NCBI GenBank assembly: GCA_944320855.1
Contig: CALUJF010000014.1
Coordinates: forward strand, 1 to 59,499
DNA from: an uncultured Phocaeicola sp.
GTDB taxonomy: Bacteria > Bacteroidota > Bacteroidia > Bacteroidales > Bacteroidaceae
Reading direction: 5' to 3'
Length of the DNA: 59,499 nt
Within the stretch, counting starts at the first letter, position 1; the number at the start of each line of letters is the position of its first letter. The translations under genes and the position numbers were made by a program. Shown in pieces: positions 16,292-26,200 of this stretch. A model generated the notes under the pieces. That model had not been told where the DNA came from. It saw only the letters and a program-made list of their open reading frames with translations, and did not search any database.

Positions 16292-17230
16292 ATGAATAAA
16301 AATGTAACCATATTACATCAGGTTCCTTTGTCTCTTGATGAAAGTATAAAGGAAAGTATCGTTGCGATAAACAACGATATTTTTACATCAGTCTTCAACT
16401 ATTTGCAGAAAGAAGATAATAATAAGATCGCACAACCGAATTTAATAATCGGAGAAAGCGGAAGTGGAAAGACCACATTGCTTAAAAGGTTGTATTTCAG
16501 CATAGAAAATAGCGTCAAACATCTGAAACCGGTATTTATAGACGGAAAATCCCTTTTTTCAACCGATGACATTTGGAAGCATTATTCATTAAGGGATGAT
16601 TCTATAAGGATTGTTTTTTTGATTGATAATATTGAATATTATTTTGAAAGGACAGACAATAGCGAACAATATAATCTAAGGGGAAAGCTGAACAAAGCCG
16701 GTGCGCCAGTCTTGATAGCTACATGTAACAAGGTTTTACCGGCATTTACAGATTATGGTGCTGCGTTCTTTGAGGGATTTAAAATCTCTTATATTGCGCC
16801 GCTTGCCGCTATCGATTATGACCTGTTCGTGTCTCCTGCTACGGATAAGTCTCGCTTGGGAAATCTGATGTCTTATCTGCCTAAAACGCCAAGGTCTGTG
16901 CAGATTGCAGCAAAGATTATTAATGATTCAACCGACAGCGAAACAGACATAATGCTTTTGACAGATTATTTTTCTTCCTATTATCAAGCAAAATATGATG
17001 GTTATGTGGCTCAAATCCAAAGAATCCTGTCAGCCATAGTCAAGGCTGGTAATGGAGTCAGTTTGCAAGATATTCGTAAAATGACGGGTCAGGAAAATGG
17101 GAAAATATCTCCTTATCTTAAACTGATGGCTGACCAGAAAATTATAAACAAGACATCGAAAACCCAGCGTGGAGGTATCTATACTGTTGCTGATCCTTTG
17201 TTTAAGTTATGGTTGCGGAATAATGTGTAA
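16292..17230 (+). CDS. Second P-loop ATPase with winged-helix C-terminus
   Basis: A 312-residue protein with Walker A GESGSGKTT at residues 54-62 and a Walker-B-like strand VFLIDNIE in the middle. Its C-terminus (VSLQDIRKMTGQENGKISPYLKLM, shown in short as ISPYLKLM, then ADPLFKLWLRN) is a helix-turn-helix with the DPLFKLWLRN ending seen in archaeal-type ATPases with DUF234-like tails. It lies 9 bp downstream of the first ATPase and is almost certainly cotranscribed and functionally linked with it. The two are clearly different proteins rather than a split gene, since each has its own Walker A and winged helix. The biological role is unknown. Confidence 0.72.
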   Translation: MNKNVTILHQVPLSLDESIKESIVAINNDIFTSVFNYLQKEDNNKIAQPNLIIGESGSGKTTLLKRLYFSIENSVKHLKPVFIDGKSLFSTDDIWKHYSLRDDSIRIVFLIDNIEYYFERTDNSEQYNLRGKLNKAGAPVLIATCNKVLPAFTDYGAAFFEGFKISYIAPLAAIDYDLFVSPATDKSRLGNLMSYLPKTPRSVQIAAKIINDSTDSETDIMLLTDYFSSYYQAKYDGYVAQIQRILSAIVKAGNGVSLQDIRKMTGQENGKISPYLKLMADQKIINKTSKTQRGGIYTVADPLFKLWLRNNV

Positions 17231-17237
17231 ATAAAAT

Positions 17238-17288
17238 AAGGGGGAAATTATACTAACGGTTGAGAAACCATAGGTATGATTTCCCCTT
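17238..17288. terminator. Hairpin between the ATPase pair and the Rpn gene
   Basis: AAGGGGGAAAT (17238-17248) pairs with ATTTCCCCTT (17279-17288). It is placed between convergent genes and could stop transcription from either side. Confidence 0.65.
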
Positions 17289-17292
17289 GTGG

Positions 17293-18066
17293 TTAATCCA
17301 TATTTGCGATTTCTTTTTCCGCCCTGCCTTCCGCTCTTCCTTCCGCTCTTTCAGTATTGATATTATCTCTAAGTATTACAATATTGTCCGGATGCCTGTA
17401 GTAAGCCTCCTTTTCCGCCTTGTTCATATTGTCTATTTTCAGCCTTTCCTTCACCTCTTCCAGTCCCGGGGCGTTTGCTCCTTCCGGTACCTCTCCCGTG
17501 TTCAGATAGTAAATCCATTCTTCCAGAGGTGTTTTCGCCACCTTGTTGAAGTCGTTCACCTTTAGAATGTAATATTCAGGATAAAGCTGGCTCACTTCGT
17601 CTACCTTGAAAGTCTGTCTTTGGAACGGACTAAGCTCGAGTACGTCGTCCAGATGAATACCTCTGAACACCGTTTTCCCATGGTAAACAATGTCTTTTCC
17701 GTGTCCCAAAGTGAAATATACTATGTTTATGCTGTATATTTTTCTCACCTTGTCGTATCCTTCTCCACGGTTGATATATTCCGTTACTAATTTAGATGTA
17801 CCGAAAAGCATCCTTTGGAAATACGCATACTCGTTGTTGTTCTGCACCTCAATCAGTATCAGGTTCCCTTTCGAGTTTTCCGCTAACAGGTCCACGCGGT
17901 TGTACTTGTCGTATTCCTCCTCCTGGTTGCTTTCGCTTTCCAGCAGGTTCTTGATAGTGATTTTCTCGTTCAGAAGAGTCATAATCAGACCTTCAAGCAC
18001 CTTGAAGTTCGCCTTGTCCCTGAGCAGGCGTTTCATCGCCCAGTCGAATCTGATATAGCTTCCCAT
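17293..18066 (-). CDS. Rpn family recombination-promoting nuclease / PD-(D/E)XK transposase-like protein
   Basis: A 257-residue protein of the PD-(D/E)XK group known as Rpn or putative transposase nucleases, which stimulate recA-independent recombination in E. coli. The nuclease core is visible: D59 in YNRVDLLAE, then E73-V-Q75 in LILIEVQNNNE, followed by the conserved YFQRMLFGTSKLV helix. The C-terminus carries a repetitive AEGRAEGRAE tail encoded by short tandem repeats, common in Bacteroides members. A consensus promoter lies upstream. A truncated copy of its 5' end and promoter is 3.1 kb away in the same orientation, bracketing the ATPase pair. Confidence 0.85.
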   Translation of the reverse strand: MGSYIRFDWAMKRLLRDKANFKVLEGLIMTLLNEKITIKNLLESESNQEEEYDKYNRVDLLAENSKGNLILIEVQNNNEYAYFQRMLFGTSKLVTEYINRGEGYDKVRKIYSINIVYFTLGHGKDIVYHGKTVFRGIHLDDVLELSPFQRQTFKVDEVSQLYPEYYILKVNDFNKVAKTPLEEWIYYLNTGEVPEGANAPGLEEVKERLKIDNMNKAEKEAYYRHPDNIVILRDNINTERAEGRAEGRAEKEIANMD

Positions 18067-18088
18067 AAATGCAAAATTTAGGTTTTTG

Positions 18089-18119
18089 CAAATTTAAGTA
18101 TAAGATTTTGTATTTCAAA
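18089..18119 (-). promoter_or_regulatory. Promoter of the Rpn gene
   Basis: On the minus strand: TTTG (complement of 18116-18119), N19, TAAATTTG (complement of 18089-18096). A full fit to the Bacteroidales promoter. Confidence 0.75.
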
Positions 18120-18137
18120 GTGTTTGAGGAGTTAACG

Positions 18138-18172
18138 AAAAAAGAGGATGAGCAATGGCTCATCCTCTTTTA
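18138..18172 (-). terminator. Terminator of the fimbrillin operon
   Basis: A perfect stem AAAGAGGATGAGC / GCTCATCCTCTTT with a 4-nt loop is followed by a T-run on the minus strand. It lies about 45 bp after the last fimbrillin-like gene. Confidence 0.9.
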
Positions 18173-18218
18173 AAGATATCTTTTATATTAGATTATTCTA
18201 CGAAAATAAAAGCCGATT

Positions 18219-19736
18219 TTATTCTGTAATACGTTCTAGTTTTATATTTGATACACTAAATTCTGAATCAAGTGTATTGTTATAAATATAAATATAGATG
18301 TCTGTTAAATCTTTTGTTACTGTATTTTCTAACCCTGATGATATTTGACTTGAAGTGCCGCCGTTATATTTTTGCGAGAAATCTACAGTAAAGCTAATAT
18401 TTTGTTCACTTGCTGTATCGTCTTGTTGTCCATCTACTGCTTTTTTTGTAAATGAATGGATTGTCCTTACACCAGCAACTTCATCTACTGTATATTCAGT
18501 TGTTATAGCCATATCATCGCTACTTGTTCTAATCGAAAATCCACCCGCTACTTGTTTATTTCCAGCGCTACTAATTGTACAAGAAAATTTATATTTACCG
18601 TCAAAAGGTCCATCTGCATGATAACCAAAAGAGCAATGGTTCCAACCAGTACTTCCAGATGAAGGCATTTTAATAGTTACTGCATTTTCAGCAAAAGTTA
18701 ATGTGGCTCCATAATCTTTTGCATATCTGCTAAACCATCCTTCGTTTTCCATAGCTAACAGATTTGAGGTACTATATTTCCCGGCTACATTTAAATTTGA
18801 TATATCATTTGCTGCAATAGGAACTGTTATAAAACTGACCGGCTCTATAACTTCTTCTACAGTTATATCCCCACTTGCAGTACTTCCTTCAGTCCAGTCA
18901 TTGATGCTTGCTGAAGTTGTAATTTCTATTTCTGCAGGACCTTCTTCTTCGCCAAGAGTGATGGTCATTGCAAGGTATTTACCTTTTTCAAATTTTATTT
19001 CTGATGTATATTTTGCCTCATAAGTCTTTCCATTAACCGCTATTTTAAATACCGGAGTTTGTGCTGCAATAGTCTGTTCAGGTACGATTGCGCGGTATTT
19101 TAAAGGCGTCTGAAGAGCATCCATTACTACATTTCCTTTGGTCTCACCTGTTGTTACAGTTTGATTAGTTAGGTCTATAGTCGCATCTGTTGCAACGTTT
19201 AATATGTTTACAGTTGCACCTTCAGCAGCACCATTACCTTTTAGTGTTACTTCAACCAAAGAGAAAGCATGGGCAAATTCCAAATTTACAGTTTGGTTAC
19301 TTGTTGTAGCTGTACTTATAAGGAAATCATTCTTTATAAATCCTTCTGTGTTTTGGTCTAAAGCCACAGTTTTGTTTATTGTAGTTGTTGTAGCATCTGC
19401 ATAAGGGTAGTACGCATAGAAAGTATATGTAAATTCCTCATTTGCTGGAGCTTTGATTGGTGTACCCTTCCAATTTGTTCCGTCAGTTGTAGTGTATTTT
19501 ACATTGTTATATGAAGATACTTCATTTACGAAAATACCTACTTCGTCATTCTTTGAAAAAGTAGCTTTATAGCTATTATCTTCCATACTGGTTCTTGACG
19601 ATTGGGTAGTACCTATGCCCATATTGAAATTGATAATACCATTGTTACTCAATGAATCATTGTTAAGTTCATTGTTACAAGCTGTCATTGCAGTTGCTGC
19701 AATGGCTGCAAAGAAAATGTTGTTTAATGTTTTCAT
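18219..19736 (-). CDS. Fimbrillin family lipoprotein (third gene of operon)
   Basis: A 505-residue lipoprotein: signal sequence with Cys after AATAMTA, then an Asn-rich linker. The fimbrillin-like N-terminal pattern follows (SSRTSMEDNSYKATFSKNDEVGIFV, a part of which reads SRTSMEDNSYKATF). The middle has the YAYYPY and EFAHAFSLVEVTLKG blocks seen in FimA/Mfa1-type proteins. The last 190 residues (from about YSTSNLLAMENEGWF) look like a jelly-roll module not typical of fimbrial shafts. It resembles the upstream neighbour closely in layout, and the two are probably paralogues. It may be a fimbrial subunit, tip protein or surface adhesin. Confidence 0.82.
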   Translation of the reverse strand: MKTLNNIFFAAIAATAMTACNNELNNDSLSNNGIINFNMGIGTTQSSRTSMEDNSYKATFSKNDEVGIFVNEVSSYNNVKYTTTDGTNWKGTPIKAPANEEFTYTFYAYYPYADATTTTINKTVALDQNTEGFIKNDFLISTATTSNQTVNLEFAHAFSLVEVTLKGNGAAEGATVNILNVATDATIDLTNQTVTTGETKGNVVMDALQTPLKYRAIVPEQTIAAQTPVFKIAVNGKTYEAKYTSEIKFEKGKYLAMTITLGEEEGPAEIEITTSASINDWTEGSTASGDITVEEVIEPVSFITVPIAANDISNLNVAGKYSTSNLLAMENEGWFSRYAKDYGATLTFAENAVTIKMPSSGSTGWNHCSFGYHADGPFDGKYKFSCTISSAGNKQVAGGFSIRTSSDDMAITTEYTVDEVAGVRTIHSFTKKAVDGQQDDTASEQNISFTVDFSQKYNGGTSSQISSGLENTVTKDLTDIYIYIYNNTLDSEFSVSNIKLERITE

Positions 19737-19755
19737 GATTATTATGTATTAAAAT

Positions 19756-21351
19756 TTATTTATCTGTGTATTGCTCTATTTTTATGTCGCTCACGTATAT
19801 TATAGGCTTTAGGTTAGGGTTATTAGTATATATTCTTACATCAAAACCATTGTAATCATCTGTGCTTGCATTCTCAAAAAATTTCTTATCATCAGAACCT
19901 CCTATACCACCGCCAATAGTAGAACTAATAAGTTTAAAGTCTACATAGAATGATACTTCTTCCCAAGTGTCTGCTTTTGTTGGTGTGAATGTAATTGTTG
20001 TAGCTGAGAATTTATTTTCCAGTTTATCTGTTGTCGCAAAAGAGTATTTGAATCTTTCACTACTTTTAGATTTTATAGTAAATGCTACTTTTGATACTTC
20101 TTCTGAACCTTCACATAGCTCTCCTTTGATTTTAGCAGTTACCTTATAAATATGTATTTCGTCTGTTACATACATTGGCTCTGTATGATTATAGCCAATT
20201 GCTGCCTTATACCAACTGTTATTAAATTTAGGGCTATCATTAGTTTCACCTTTTAAATTATATTTCATTTTTATAGCTTTACCCCATGTCGTCTGATTAT
20301 CATTCACTACCTCGAAAGCAGCTCTTTCTCTTTCCGCATCTCCTTGTACAAGTTTAAACCAAGATTCCTTGTTAAAGTTTCTTGTATCGGAAACAACTTC
20401 TTCAAGGGTAGAACTCTCAATAGGTTTGATTAAAGGTATTTCTGAAACTACTGCATCGTTGTTTTCACTTCCTGTCCATTCTTTAATATCATTGTTAATC
20501 TCAATCTTGCTACCTTCAGGCAGGCTGTTAAGTTCCTTTACTGTTATTTGCAAAGCTTTACCTTTTTCATAGCTTATTGGGGAATCATGTCTTACTTCGT
20601 AAATGATATTTCTATTGTTTACAGAGCCTGTTATTGACAATAAATTTTTGCCTGCCTCAATAGATTGTGCAGGAACTATAGCCCTGAACAAATAAGCGTC
20701 TTTAGCCTTTTCCATTTTAATTGATGTGGCTTCACCGCTTGCCTCACTTATATTACCTGTTGTAGCATCCGCTGTTACAGTTGGTAGTATGTTTTGCATC
20801 TCTATACCTGTGATGCTTGGTATTTCAACGCCTTCACCCAAATCGAAATCAACTTGTACTAAACTGAACGCATGGTCAAATTTCAGTGTGATTATTTCTG
20901 CTCCTGGCGAAGAAGTTGTGTTTTGCGCTGTCAGTAAGTCACTTGAACTAATTCCGTTTGTTTGGTCTTTATTGACTGTAACGTTTATACTTTTCGGATC
21001 TTTTACTCCTTCTTGGTAGGGATAATAGGCATAGTATTGGTATTGAACTCCGGCATCAGCTATTATAGCATTTTCCGAAATCCATTTTGAACCGTCATAT
21101 ACATATTTTACGTTTGTTGCAACAGCCTTATCATTATTGTACGCAAAAATACCTATGGCATCTTGCTTTTCGAATACTGACGCATTACTGTTAATCGAAG
21201 TGCGTGAAAGGCTTATAATGTTTGTTGTGAATTTTACTTCATATCCACCTATTGGGTTACCATTTTGTTGTGAGTCCAACTCATTGTTGCAGCTGGCAAA
21301 TGGCAAACCTACTATTAGTGAAAGCACTAATAATTTAAAATATTTTTTCAT
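19756..21351 (-). CDS. Fimbrillin family lipoprotein (second gene of operon)
   Basis: A 531-residue lipoprotein with lipobox GLPFASC and a fimbrillin-like N-terminal half: LSRTSINSNASVFEKQD, then AIGIFAY, YYAYYPYQEG and KFDHAFSLVQVDF. The C-terminal part resembles that of the downstream paralogue (an intact beta-sandwich ending DIKIEQYTDK, compared with NIKLERITE). It is separated from the downstream gene by only 19 bp. The SRT and DHAFSLVQV blocks recur in all three operon members to different degrees. Likely exported and acylated, then assembled or displayed at the surface. Confidence 0.82.
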   Translation of the reverse strand: MKKYFKLLVLSLIVGLPFASCNNELDSQQNGNPIGGYEVKFTTNIISLSRTSINSNASVFEKQDAIGIFAYNNDKAVATNVKYVYDGSKWISENAIIADAGVQYQYYAYYPYQEGVKDPKSINVTVNKDQTNGISSSDLLTAQNTTSSPGAEIITLKFDHAFSLVQVDFDLGEGVEIPSITGIEMQNILPTVTADATTGNISEASGEATSIKMEKAKDAYLFRAIVPAQSIEAGKNLLSITGSVNNRNIIYEVRHDSPISYEKGKALQITVKELNSLPEGSKIEINNDIKEWTGSENNDAVVSEIPLIKPIESSTLEEVVSDTRNFNKESWFKLVQGDAERERAAFEVVNDNQTTWGKAIKMKYNLKGETNDSPKFNNSWYKAAIGYNHTEPMYVTDEIHIYKVTAKIKGELCEGSEEVSKVAFTIKSKSSERFKYSFATTDKLENKFSATTITFTPTKADTWEEVSFYVDFKLISSTIGGGIGGSDDKKFFENASTDDYNGFDVRIYTNNPNLKPIIYVSDIKIEQYTDK

Positions 21352-21375
21352 GAGATTATTATATTTGTTAGGTTA

Positions 21376-22368
21376 TTATTCATTTTGTAAAGACTCACTT
21401 CCATCAACATCTATTCCTCCACTGTTTCCCCAATCATTTATAGAGAAACTCGTGTTTGTTACCTTGACATCTGCATTTCCAGCGTTGTCCACGCTGACGT
21501 TGAAATTCGAGTTCATCGCGCTTTCCAGTGATTCAGTATAGTCTGCTAATTTTATTTCCACCCTTAAAGGTTTTTCTTCTCCTTCTTTAGTGATGACTAA
21601 CTCTATCTTGGCTTCTTTGGCTTCAACAGTCGGTTTCTCCTCTTCCTCGGCAGCGGCCTTTACAGTGGCAGGGATAACCATTGCGTAGAATTTCTTGATG
21701 CTTGTTTCTCCTGAGCGTGAAAATGCGCTACCTTCTTTCATCGTTAGTGTACCGAACTCCGTAGCCTCGAACTTACCGCTATAGATATTCATCCTGCCTT
21801 TTAGCGGTGTGTTTTGCAGTGTTGCCGTCATGCCGGTTGCACCTACTACTTGTGAAGCATCTATATCCATAGTCACCAGCGACAGTGCGTTCTTCATTTT
21901 CAGTTCCGCCTTTCTGTTGTCTTTGTCAAGGCCGTCGATTCTTCCGTATTGAAGTTTAGCTCCGAACTCCTGGTCGGTTGTAAGATCCACGTTTACCTTG
22001 TCAGCAGCGTCTGCTACTCTTGGATAGTAAGTCGCAATGTCTCTTTTGTCACCGTTTTCAGGCAGGTAGATTACTGATTCACTCTTTTCAGGAACGAAGT
22101 AATTGCCTATGCCGTCGGAAAGATAGCATATGTTTGAGTTAGGTGATACTACATTGTCAGTTCCCGTTTCTAAAAGTGATACTCCAATGCCTTCGCCTTT
22201 CAGATATGATTCCGGAGCCTTGTCCGCTTCCAGCCCTAAGCTTTGTGCCTTCAGAATTACCGGATATGCCTTTTCATATACGGTACTTGAGGATTCGTCC
22301 TTATTGCACGATGCCATTCCTACGGCAAATGATGCAATTGTCAGATAGTAAAATAATTTGTTTGCCAT
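21376..22368 (-). CDS. Fimbrillin-like lipoprotein (first gene of operon)
   Basis: Starting at the ATG at 22368, the product is 330 residues with a clean lipoprotein signal (MANKLFYYLTIASFAVGMASC). An earlier in-frame start at 22449 would prepend 27 residues without signal character and is rejected. The body shows fimbrillin features: YYPRVAD, MKNALSLVTMDIDAS, and an SFSINDWGNSG ending like the SINDWTEGS of the third gene. It is the promoter-proximal gene and lies 24 bp before the next one, so the three form one transcription unit. Whether it is a minor fimbrial component or an independent surface lipoprotein cannot be told. Confidence 0.78.
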   Translation of the reverse strand: MANKLFYYLTIASFAVGMASCNKDESSSTVYEKAYPVILKAQSLGLEADKAPESYLKGEGIGVSLLETGTDNVVSPNSNICYLSDGIGNYFVPEKSESVIYLPENGDKRDIATYYPRVADAADKVNVDLTTDQEFGAKLQYGRIDGLDKDNRKAELKMKNALSLVTMDIDASQVVGATGMTATLQNTPLKGRMNIYSGKFEATEFGTLTMKEGSAFSRSGETSIKKFYAMVIPATVKAAAEEEEKPTVEAKEAKIELVITKEGEEKPLRVEIKLADYTESLESAMNSNFNVSVDNAGNADVKVTNTSFSINDWGNSGGIDVDGSESLQNE

Positions 22369-22471
22369 ATTTAAGTGAATTAGATTTTTTAAAATGTTTT
22401 TACTGTAAAAACAAAAATAACAAAGTACTGTGCGATTTTTTTTCGCCAAAATTTGTGTTTTGTTCCTTTTG

Positions 22472-22479
22472 CAAATATA
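22472..22479 (-). promoter_or_regulatory. -7 box of the fimbrillin operon
   Basis: On the minus strand TATATTTG, a perfect TAnnTTTG, about 100 bp upstream of the first start codon. No -33 TTTG at standard spacing. Confidence 0.5.
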
Positions 22480-22719
22480 ATAATAAAAAATATAAAATCA
22501 TATACATAATTAATTCAAAAATGATGCTATTATTGTACATTTTATTATAAATTCTTCATTGTTGCTTATTGGCAAGGTTGGTTCATCTGAATTTACTTGT
22601 GATGGAGCCTTTCTTTTTTTTTGTTCGGGTGGGCTTTAAATAAAGTCAAGATTATAAGATTCTTAGTCGTCCTTTTAAAATGTACTGTTGTTTTGCTGAT
22701 TTTTCCTGTTTTAAGAAAG

Positions 22720-22806
22720 CGTGACACGTACGTGTTCCGCCCGCGTCACGTTCGTGTTACGCGCGTTACACGTACGTGTTCCACGCGTTACACGTACGTG
22801 TTCCGC
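22720..22806. repeat. Phased array D: ACACGTACGTGT dyads at 22-bp pitch
   Basis: Non-coding, GC-rich against an AT-rich background. The 12-bp dyad ACACGTACGTGT starts at 22724, 22768 and 22790, with a variant (TCACGTTCGTGT) at 22746, so four copies lie exactly 22 bp apart. The finer pitch is 11 bp: CGTG or a one-base variant starts at 22720, 22731, 22742, 22753, 22764, 22775, 22786 and 22797. The rest of the 22369-23250 gap holds only the promoters listed. Confidence 0.85.
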
Positions 22807-23176
22807 TTTCTGTGTTAAAGCGTTTAGAATAATATGAAGGCATCTCTTTCGTTTTGAGATTAGAAAAACCGATAAAGGTGAATGATTCGTGTTTTTAAGT
22901 TTGGTCGAAAAGGTTTATTGGTTTGGTCTTAACTTATTACTATTATTGAGATTTTATTTAAGAAAATCTTCGTTTATTTGAAGAAAGTTTATTATATTGC
23001 GTGCAATTTATGATAAAAATCATATAGATAATTTTGTTGTGGCTCTTTCCTTCGGCCAATAGTTGTTGTATTTAAAAATGTATATATAATAAATAATGTG
23101 TGTCGATAGGGTGTTGATAAATGTTGTTTTTTAAGTATTTGAATTATTTTGTACTATTCATGAACGATTTTATCAA

Positions 23177-23205
23177 ATTGCCGCGCGTGATTATTAATAT
23201 ATTTG
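23177..23205 (+). promoter_or_regulatory. Promoter of the SusC/SusD operon
   Basis: ATTG (23177-23180), 17 bp, then TATATTTG (23198-23205). The -7 box is a perfect match; the -33 match and spacing are approximate. Transcription would begin near 23211, which excludes the in-frame TTG at 23203 as start codon and supports ATG 23251. Confidence 0.6.
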
Positions 23206-23250
23206 CAAAATAAAACCTTGAAAAATAAACTTAATGTAATTTTATCTTTT

Positions 23251-26200
23251 ATGAAAACTGGATTCCAAGATGTTTTTAAATGGAAGAGGGCTTTCAGTAT
23301 TTTACTGTTAACCTTATTGACTGTCACCGGGGCGGTGGCGCAGTCTCTCGTCAGAGGAAAGGTAATCGATGATACCGGTTTGGAGGTCATCGGTGCCAGT
23401 ATCTTAGTTAAAGGAACTACGCAAGGTACTATTACCGACATGGACGGTATGTTCTCATTGTCAGTACCTGATAAGAATGCGGTTCTTCAAGTTTCTTATA
23501 TCGGATACCAGACATTGGAAGTGAAAGTGGACCTTTCCAAGCCTATGTCTATTGTCCTGAAAGAAGATTCCGAAATGCTTGAAGAAGTCGTAGTAGTCGG
23601 TTACCAGGAGGTAAAGAAGAAAGACTTGACAGGTTCGGTTGCAAAGGTTGATATGGACAACCTGCTTAACACCCCTGTCGGTTCGTTTGACCAGACCCTC
23701 GGTGGGCGTGTTGCCGGTGTGAACGTAAGTTCAGGCGAAGGTCAGCCGGGTGGAACGATGAATATCGTAATCCGTGGTAATAACTCTTTGACGCAGGATA
23801 ACTCTCCGCTTTATGTCATCGACGGTTTTCCGGTGGAAGATGCTTCTCTTGCCAGCACAATCAACCCTTCTGATATCGAATCGCTTGATATCTTGAAAGA
23901 TGCTTCAGCTACAGCTATCTACGGTGCTCGTGGTGCAAACGGTGTTGTGATAATTACTACTAAGAAGGGTAAAGTGGGAAAACCTCAGTTGAAGTATGAC
24001 GGAAGTTTTGGTTTCCAGAATATTACAAAACAAATTCCGTTGATGGATGCGTATGAGTTTGTGAAATTACAGACTGAGCTATATCCGTCTGATGCCGACC
24101 GTTACTATTTGACTTGGCATAATGAAAAAGGAGATATACTTGTAGATGAGAATTTAAATCCATTGAAGGAAACTTTGGACTACTATCGTACAGCTCCTCA
24201 ATATTATTGGCAGGACGAAATATTCCGTACCGCATGGCAGCAGAACCATAATGTCAGCCTTATGGGAGGTTCTGAAGGAGTTAGATATACAGCTTCTGTA
24301 TCATATTTTGACCAGAACGGTGTAGTTCTTGAATCAAACTATAAGCGTTTCCAGTCACGTATGAATACTAATATACGTCATGGAAAGTGGAATGCCAGCC
24401 TTACTGCCAATTATTCACGCAGCGTTCAGACCGGTAGTTCTACGTCATTGTATTCGTCGAGCGGTATGAATAACCTGTTCTACAGCGTTTGGGGTTACCG
24501 TCCTGTAAACCATCTTGGAAAACCTTTGGAGAATCTGAAGAACAATGGTGTGGATGATGCTCTTGATATGACAAACGACTATCGTTTCAATCCGTATATG
24601 GATTTGCTGAATGCATATAGAAAGTATTACATTAATAACCTTCAGTTGAACGGATATGTGGCTTATGATATATTAAAAGGATTGAAACTGAAAATCTCCG
24701 GTGGTTTTACTAATGATTCACGTAACTCGGACCAGTTTAACAACTCTAACTCACGTTATGGTAGCCCTATTTCAAACGATAAGGTAAATGCCACTGTACA
24801 AAGAATGCAGCGTTTGACGTGGCTTAACGAAAACGTGCTTACTTATCAGACACGCGTAAAGAAACATCATGCCATCAACTCATTGTTCGGTGTCACATTC
24901 CAGAATTCTGATTATGAAAGCTATTCTTTCAAGACAACTAACATACCAAACGAATCTCTTGGAATGGCCGGAATAAATGAAGGTATCCCGAGTACTACAA
25001 CATCGTTGAAATCTTCATGGTCTATGATGTCTTTTCTGGCACGTATAAACTATGACTATAAGTCTAAGTATTATGCTACTGCTTCGTTCCGTGCCGACGG
25101 CTCTTCAAAATTCAGCAAGAAAAACCGCTTCGGATATTTCCCTTCAGGTTCTTTGGCATGGACTTTCACTCAGGAAGAGTTTATGAAGAAAATGAGCAAT
25201 GTACTGTCAAATGGTAAACTGCGCTTGAGTTGGGGTTTGACAGGTAATAACCGTGTGGGCGAATACGATTATTATGATATGTTGGCGATGCTTAAGGCTA
25301 AACAGGGAACATATATCTCTAATGGAAGTAACTCATCTACTGTATATCCTTTTGAAAATAATCTGAACAGTATAGGTATAGCGCCTATTTCAATACTTAA
25401 TGAAGATTTGAAATGGGAGACTACTGAACAATGGAACGTAGGTCTTGATTTGGATTTCTTCAGTGAAAGACTTGGAATTACGGTGGACTGGTATTTGAAG
25501 ACAACACGTGATTTGCTTCTTGATGCAGTCCTTCCGCAGTCGACAGGATTCTTCAGCGCAATGAAGAATATCGGTAAAATCAGAAACTCGGGTTGGGAGT
25601 TGACATTGAATACAGTTAATATACAGACTAAGAACTTCAAATGGAGTTCTAACTTCAATATTGCATTTAATAAAAATAAGGTGTTGGAATTGGCGGAAAA
25701 CCAGACCGCGCTTCTTACTTCGGCATATTTCGACCAGAACTATAATGCACAGCCAACCTATATTTCTAAGGTGGGTTATCCGATGGGTATGATGTATGGA
25801 TACATCTACGAAGGTACATATAAGTACGATGACTTCTATAATTCCGGAGGTACATATACATTGCGTCCGGATGTACCGGCTTATACGGGTGAGACAAATA
25901 CTCAGCCTGGTATGCCAAAATATAAGGATGTAAACGGTGATGGTAAGATTGATTCCAGCGACCGTACTTTCATCGGTCGTGGACAGCCTATACATACCGG
26001 TGGTTTTACAAATGACTTCAGCTATAAAGGATTTGATTTAAGTATTTTCTTCCAGTGGTCATACGGTAACGACATATTGAATGCCAACCGTCTGTTCTTC
26101 GAGAATGTTAATGGAAAGAAAGATTTGAATCAGTTTGCGTCATATGCTGACAGATGGACTCCTGAAAATCCTGAAAGTGATATTCCGGCAGCTACGAAAA

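Noticed and set aside
14823-18130. Classical IS element or composite transposon
   Set aside because: The repeated segments are direct copies of a gene 5' end, without terminal inverted repeats or a recognised target-site duplication.
22621-22818. 65-codon frame crossing the CGTG array
   Set aside because: The translation is dictated by the repeat (arginine- and threonine-rich), with no start signal; the 11-bp pitch is not a multiple of three.
23203-23250. TTG start for the SusC-like gene
   Set aside because: The codon lies inside the -7 box TATATTTG; the ATG at 23251 gives a normal signal peptide.
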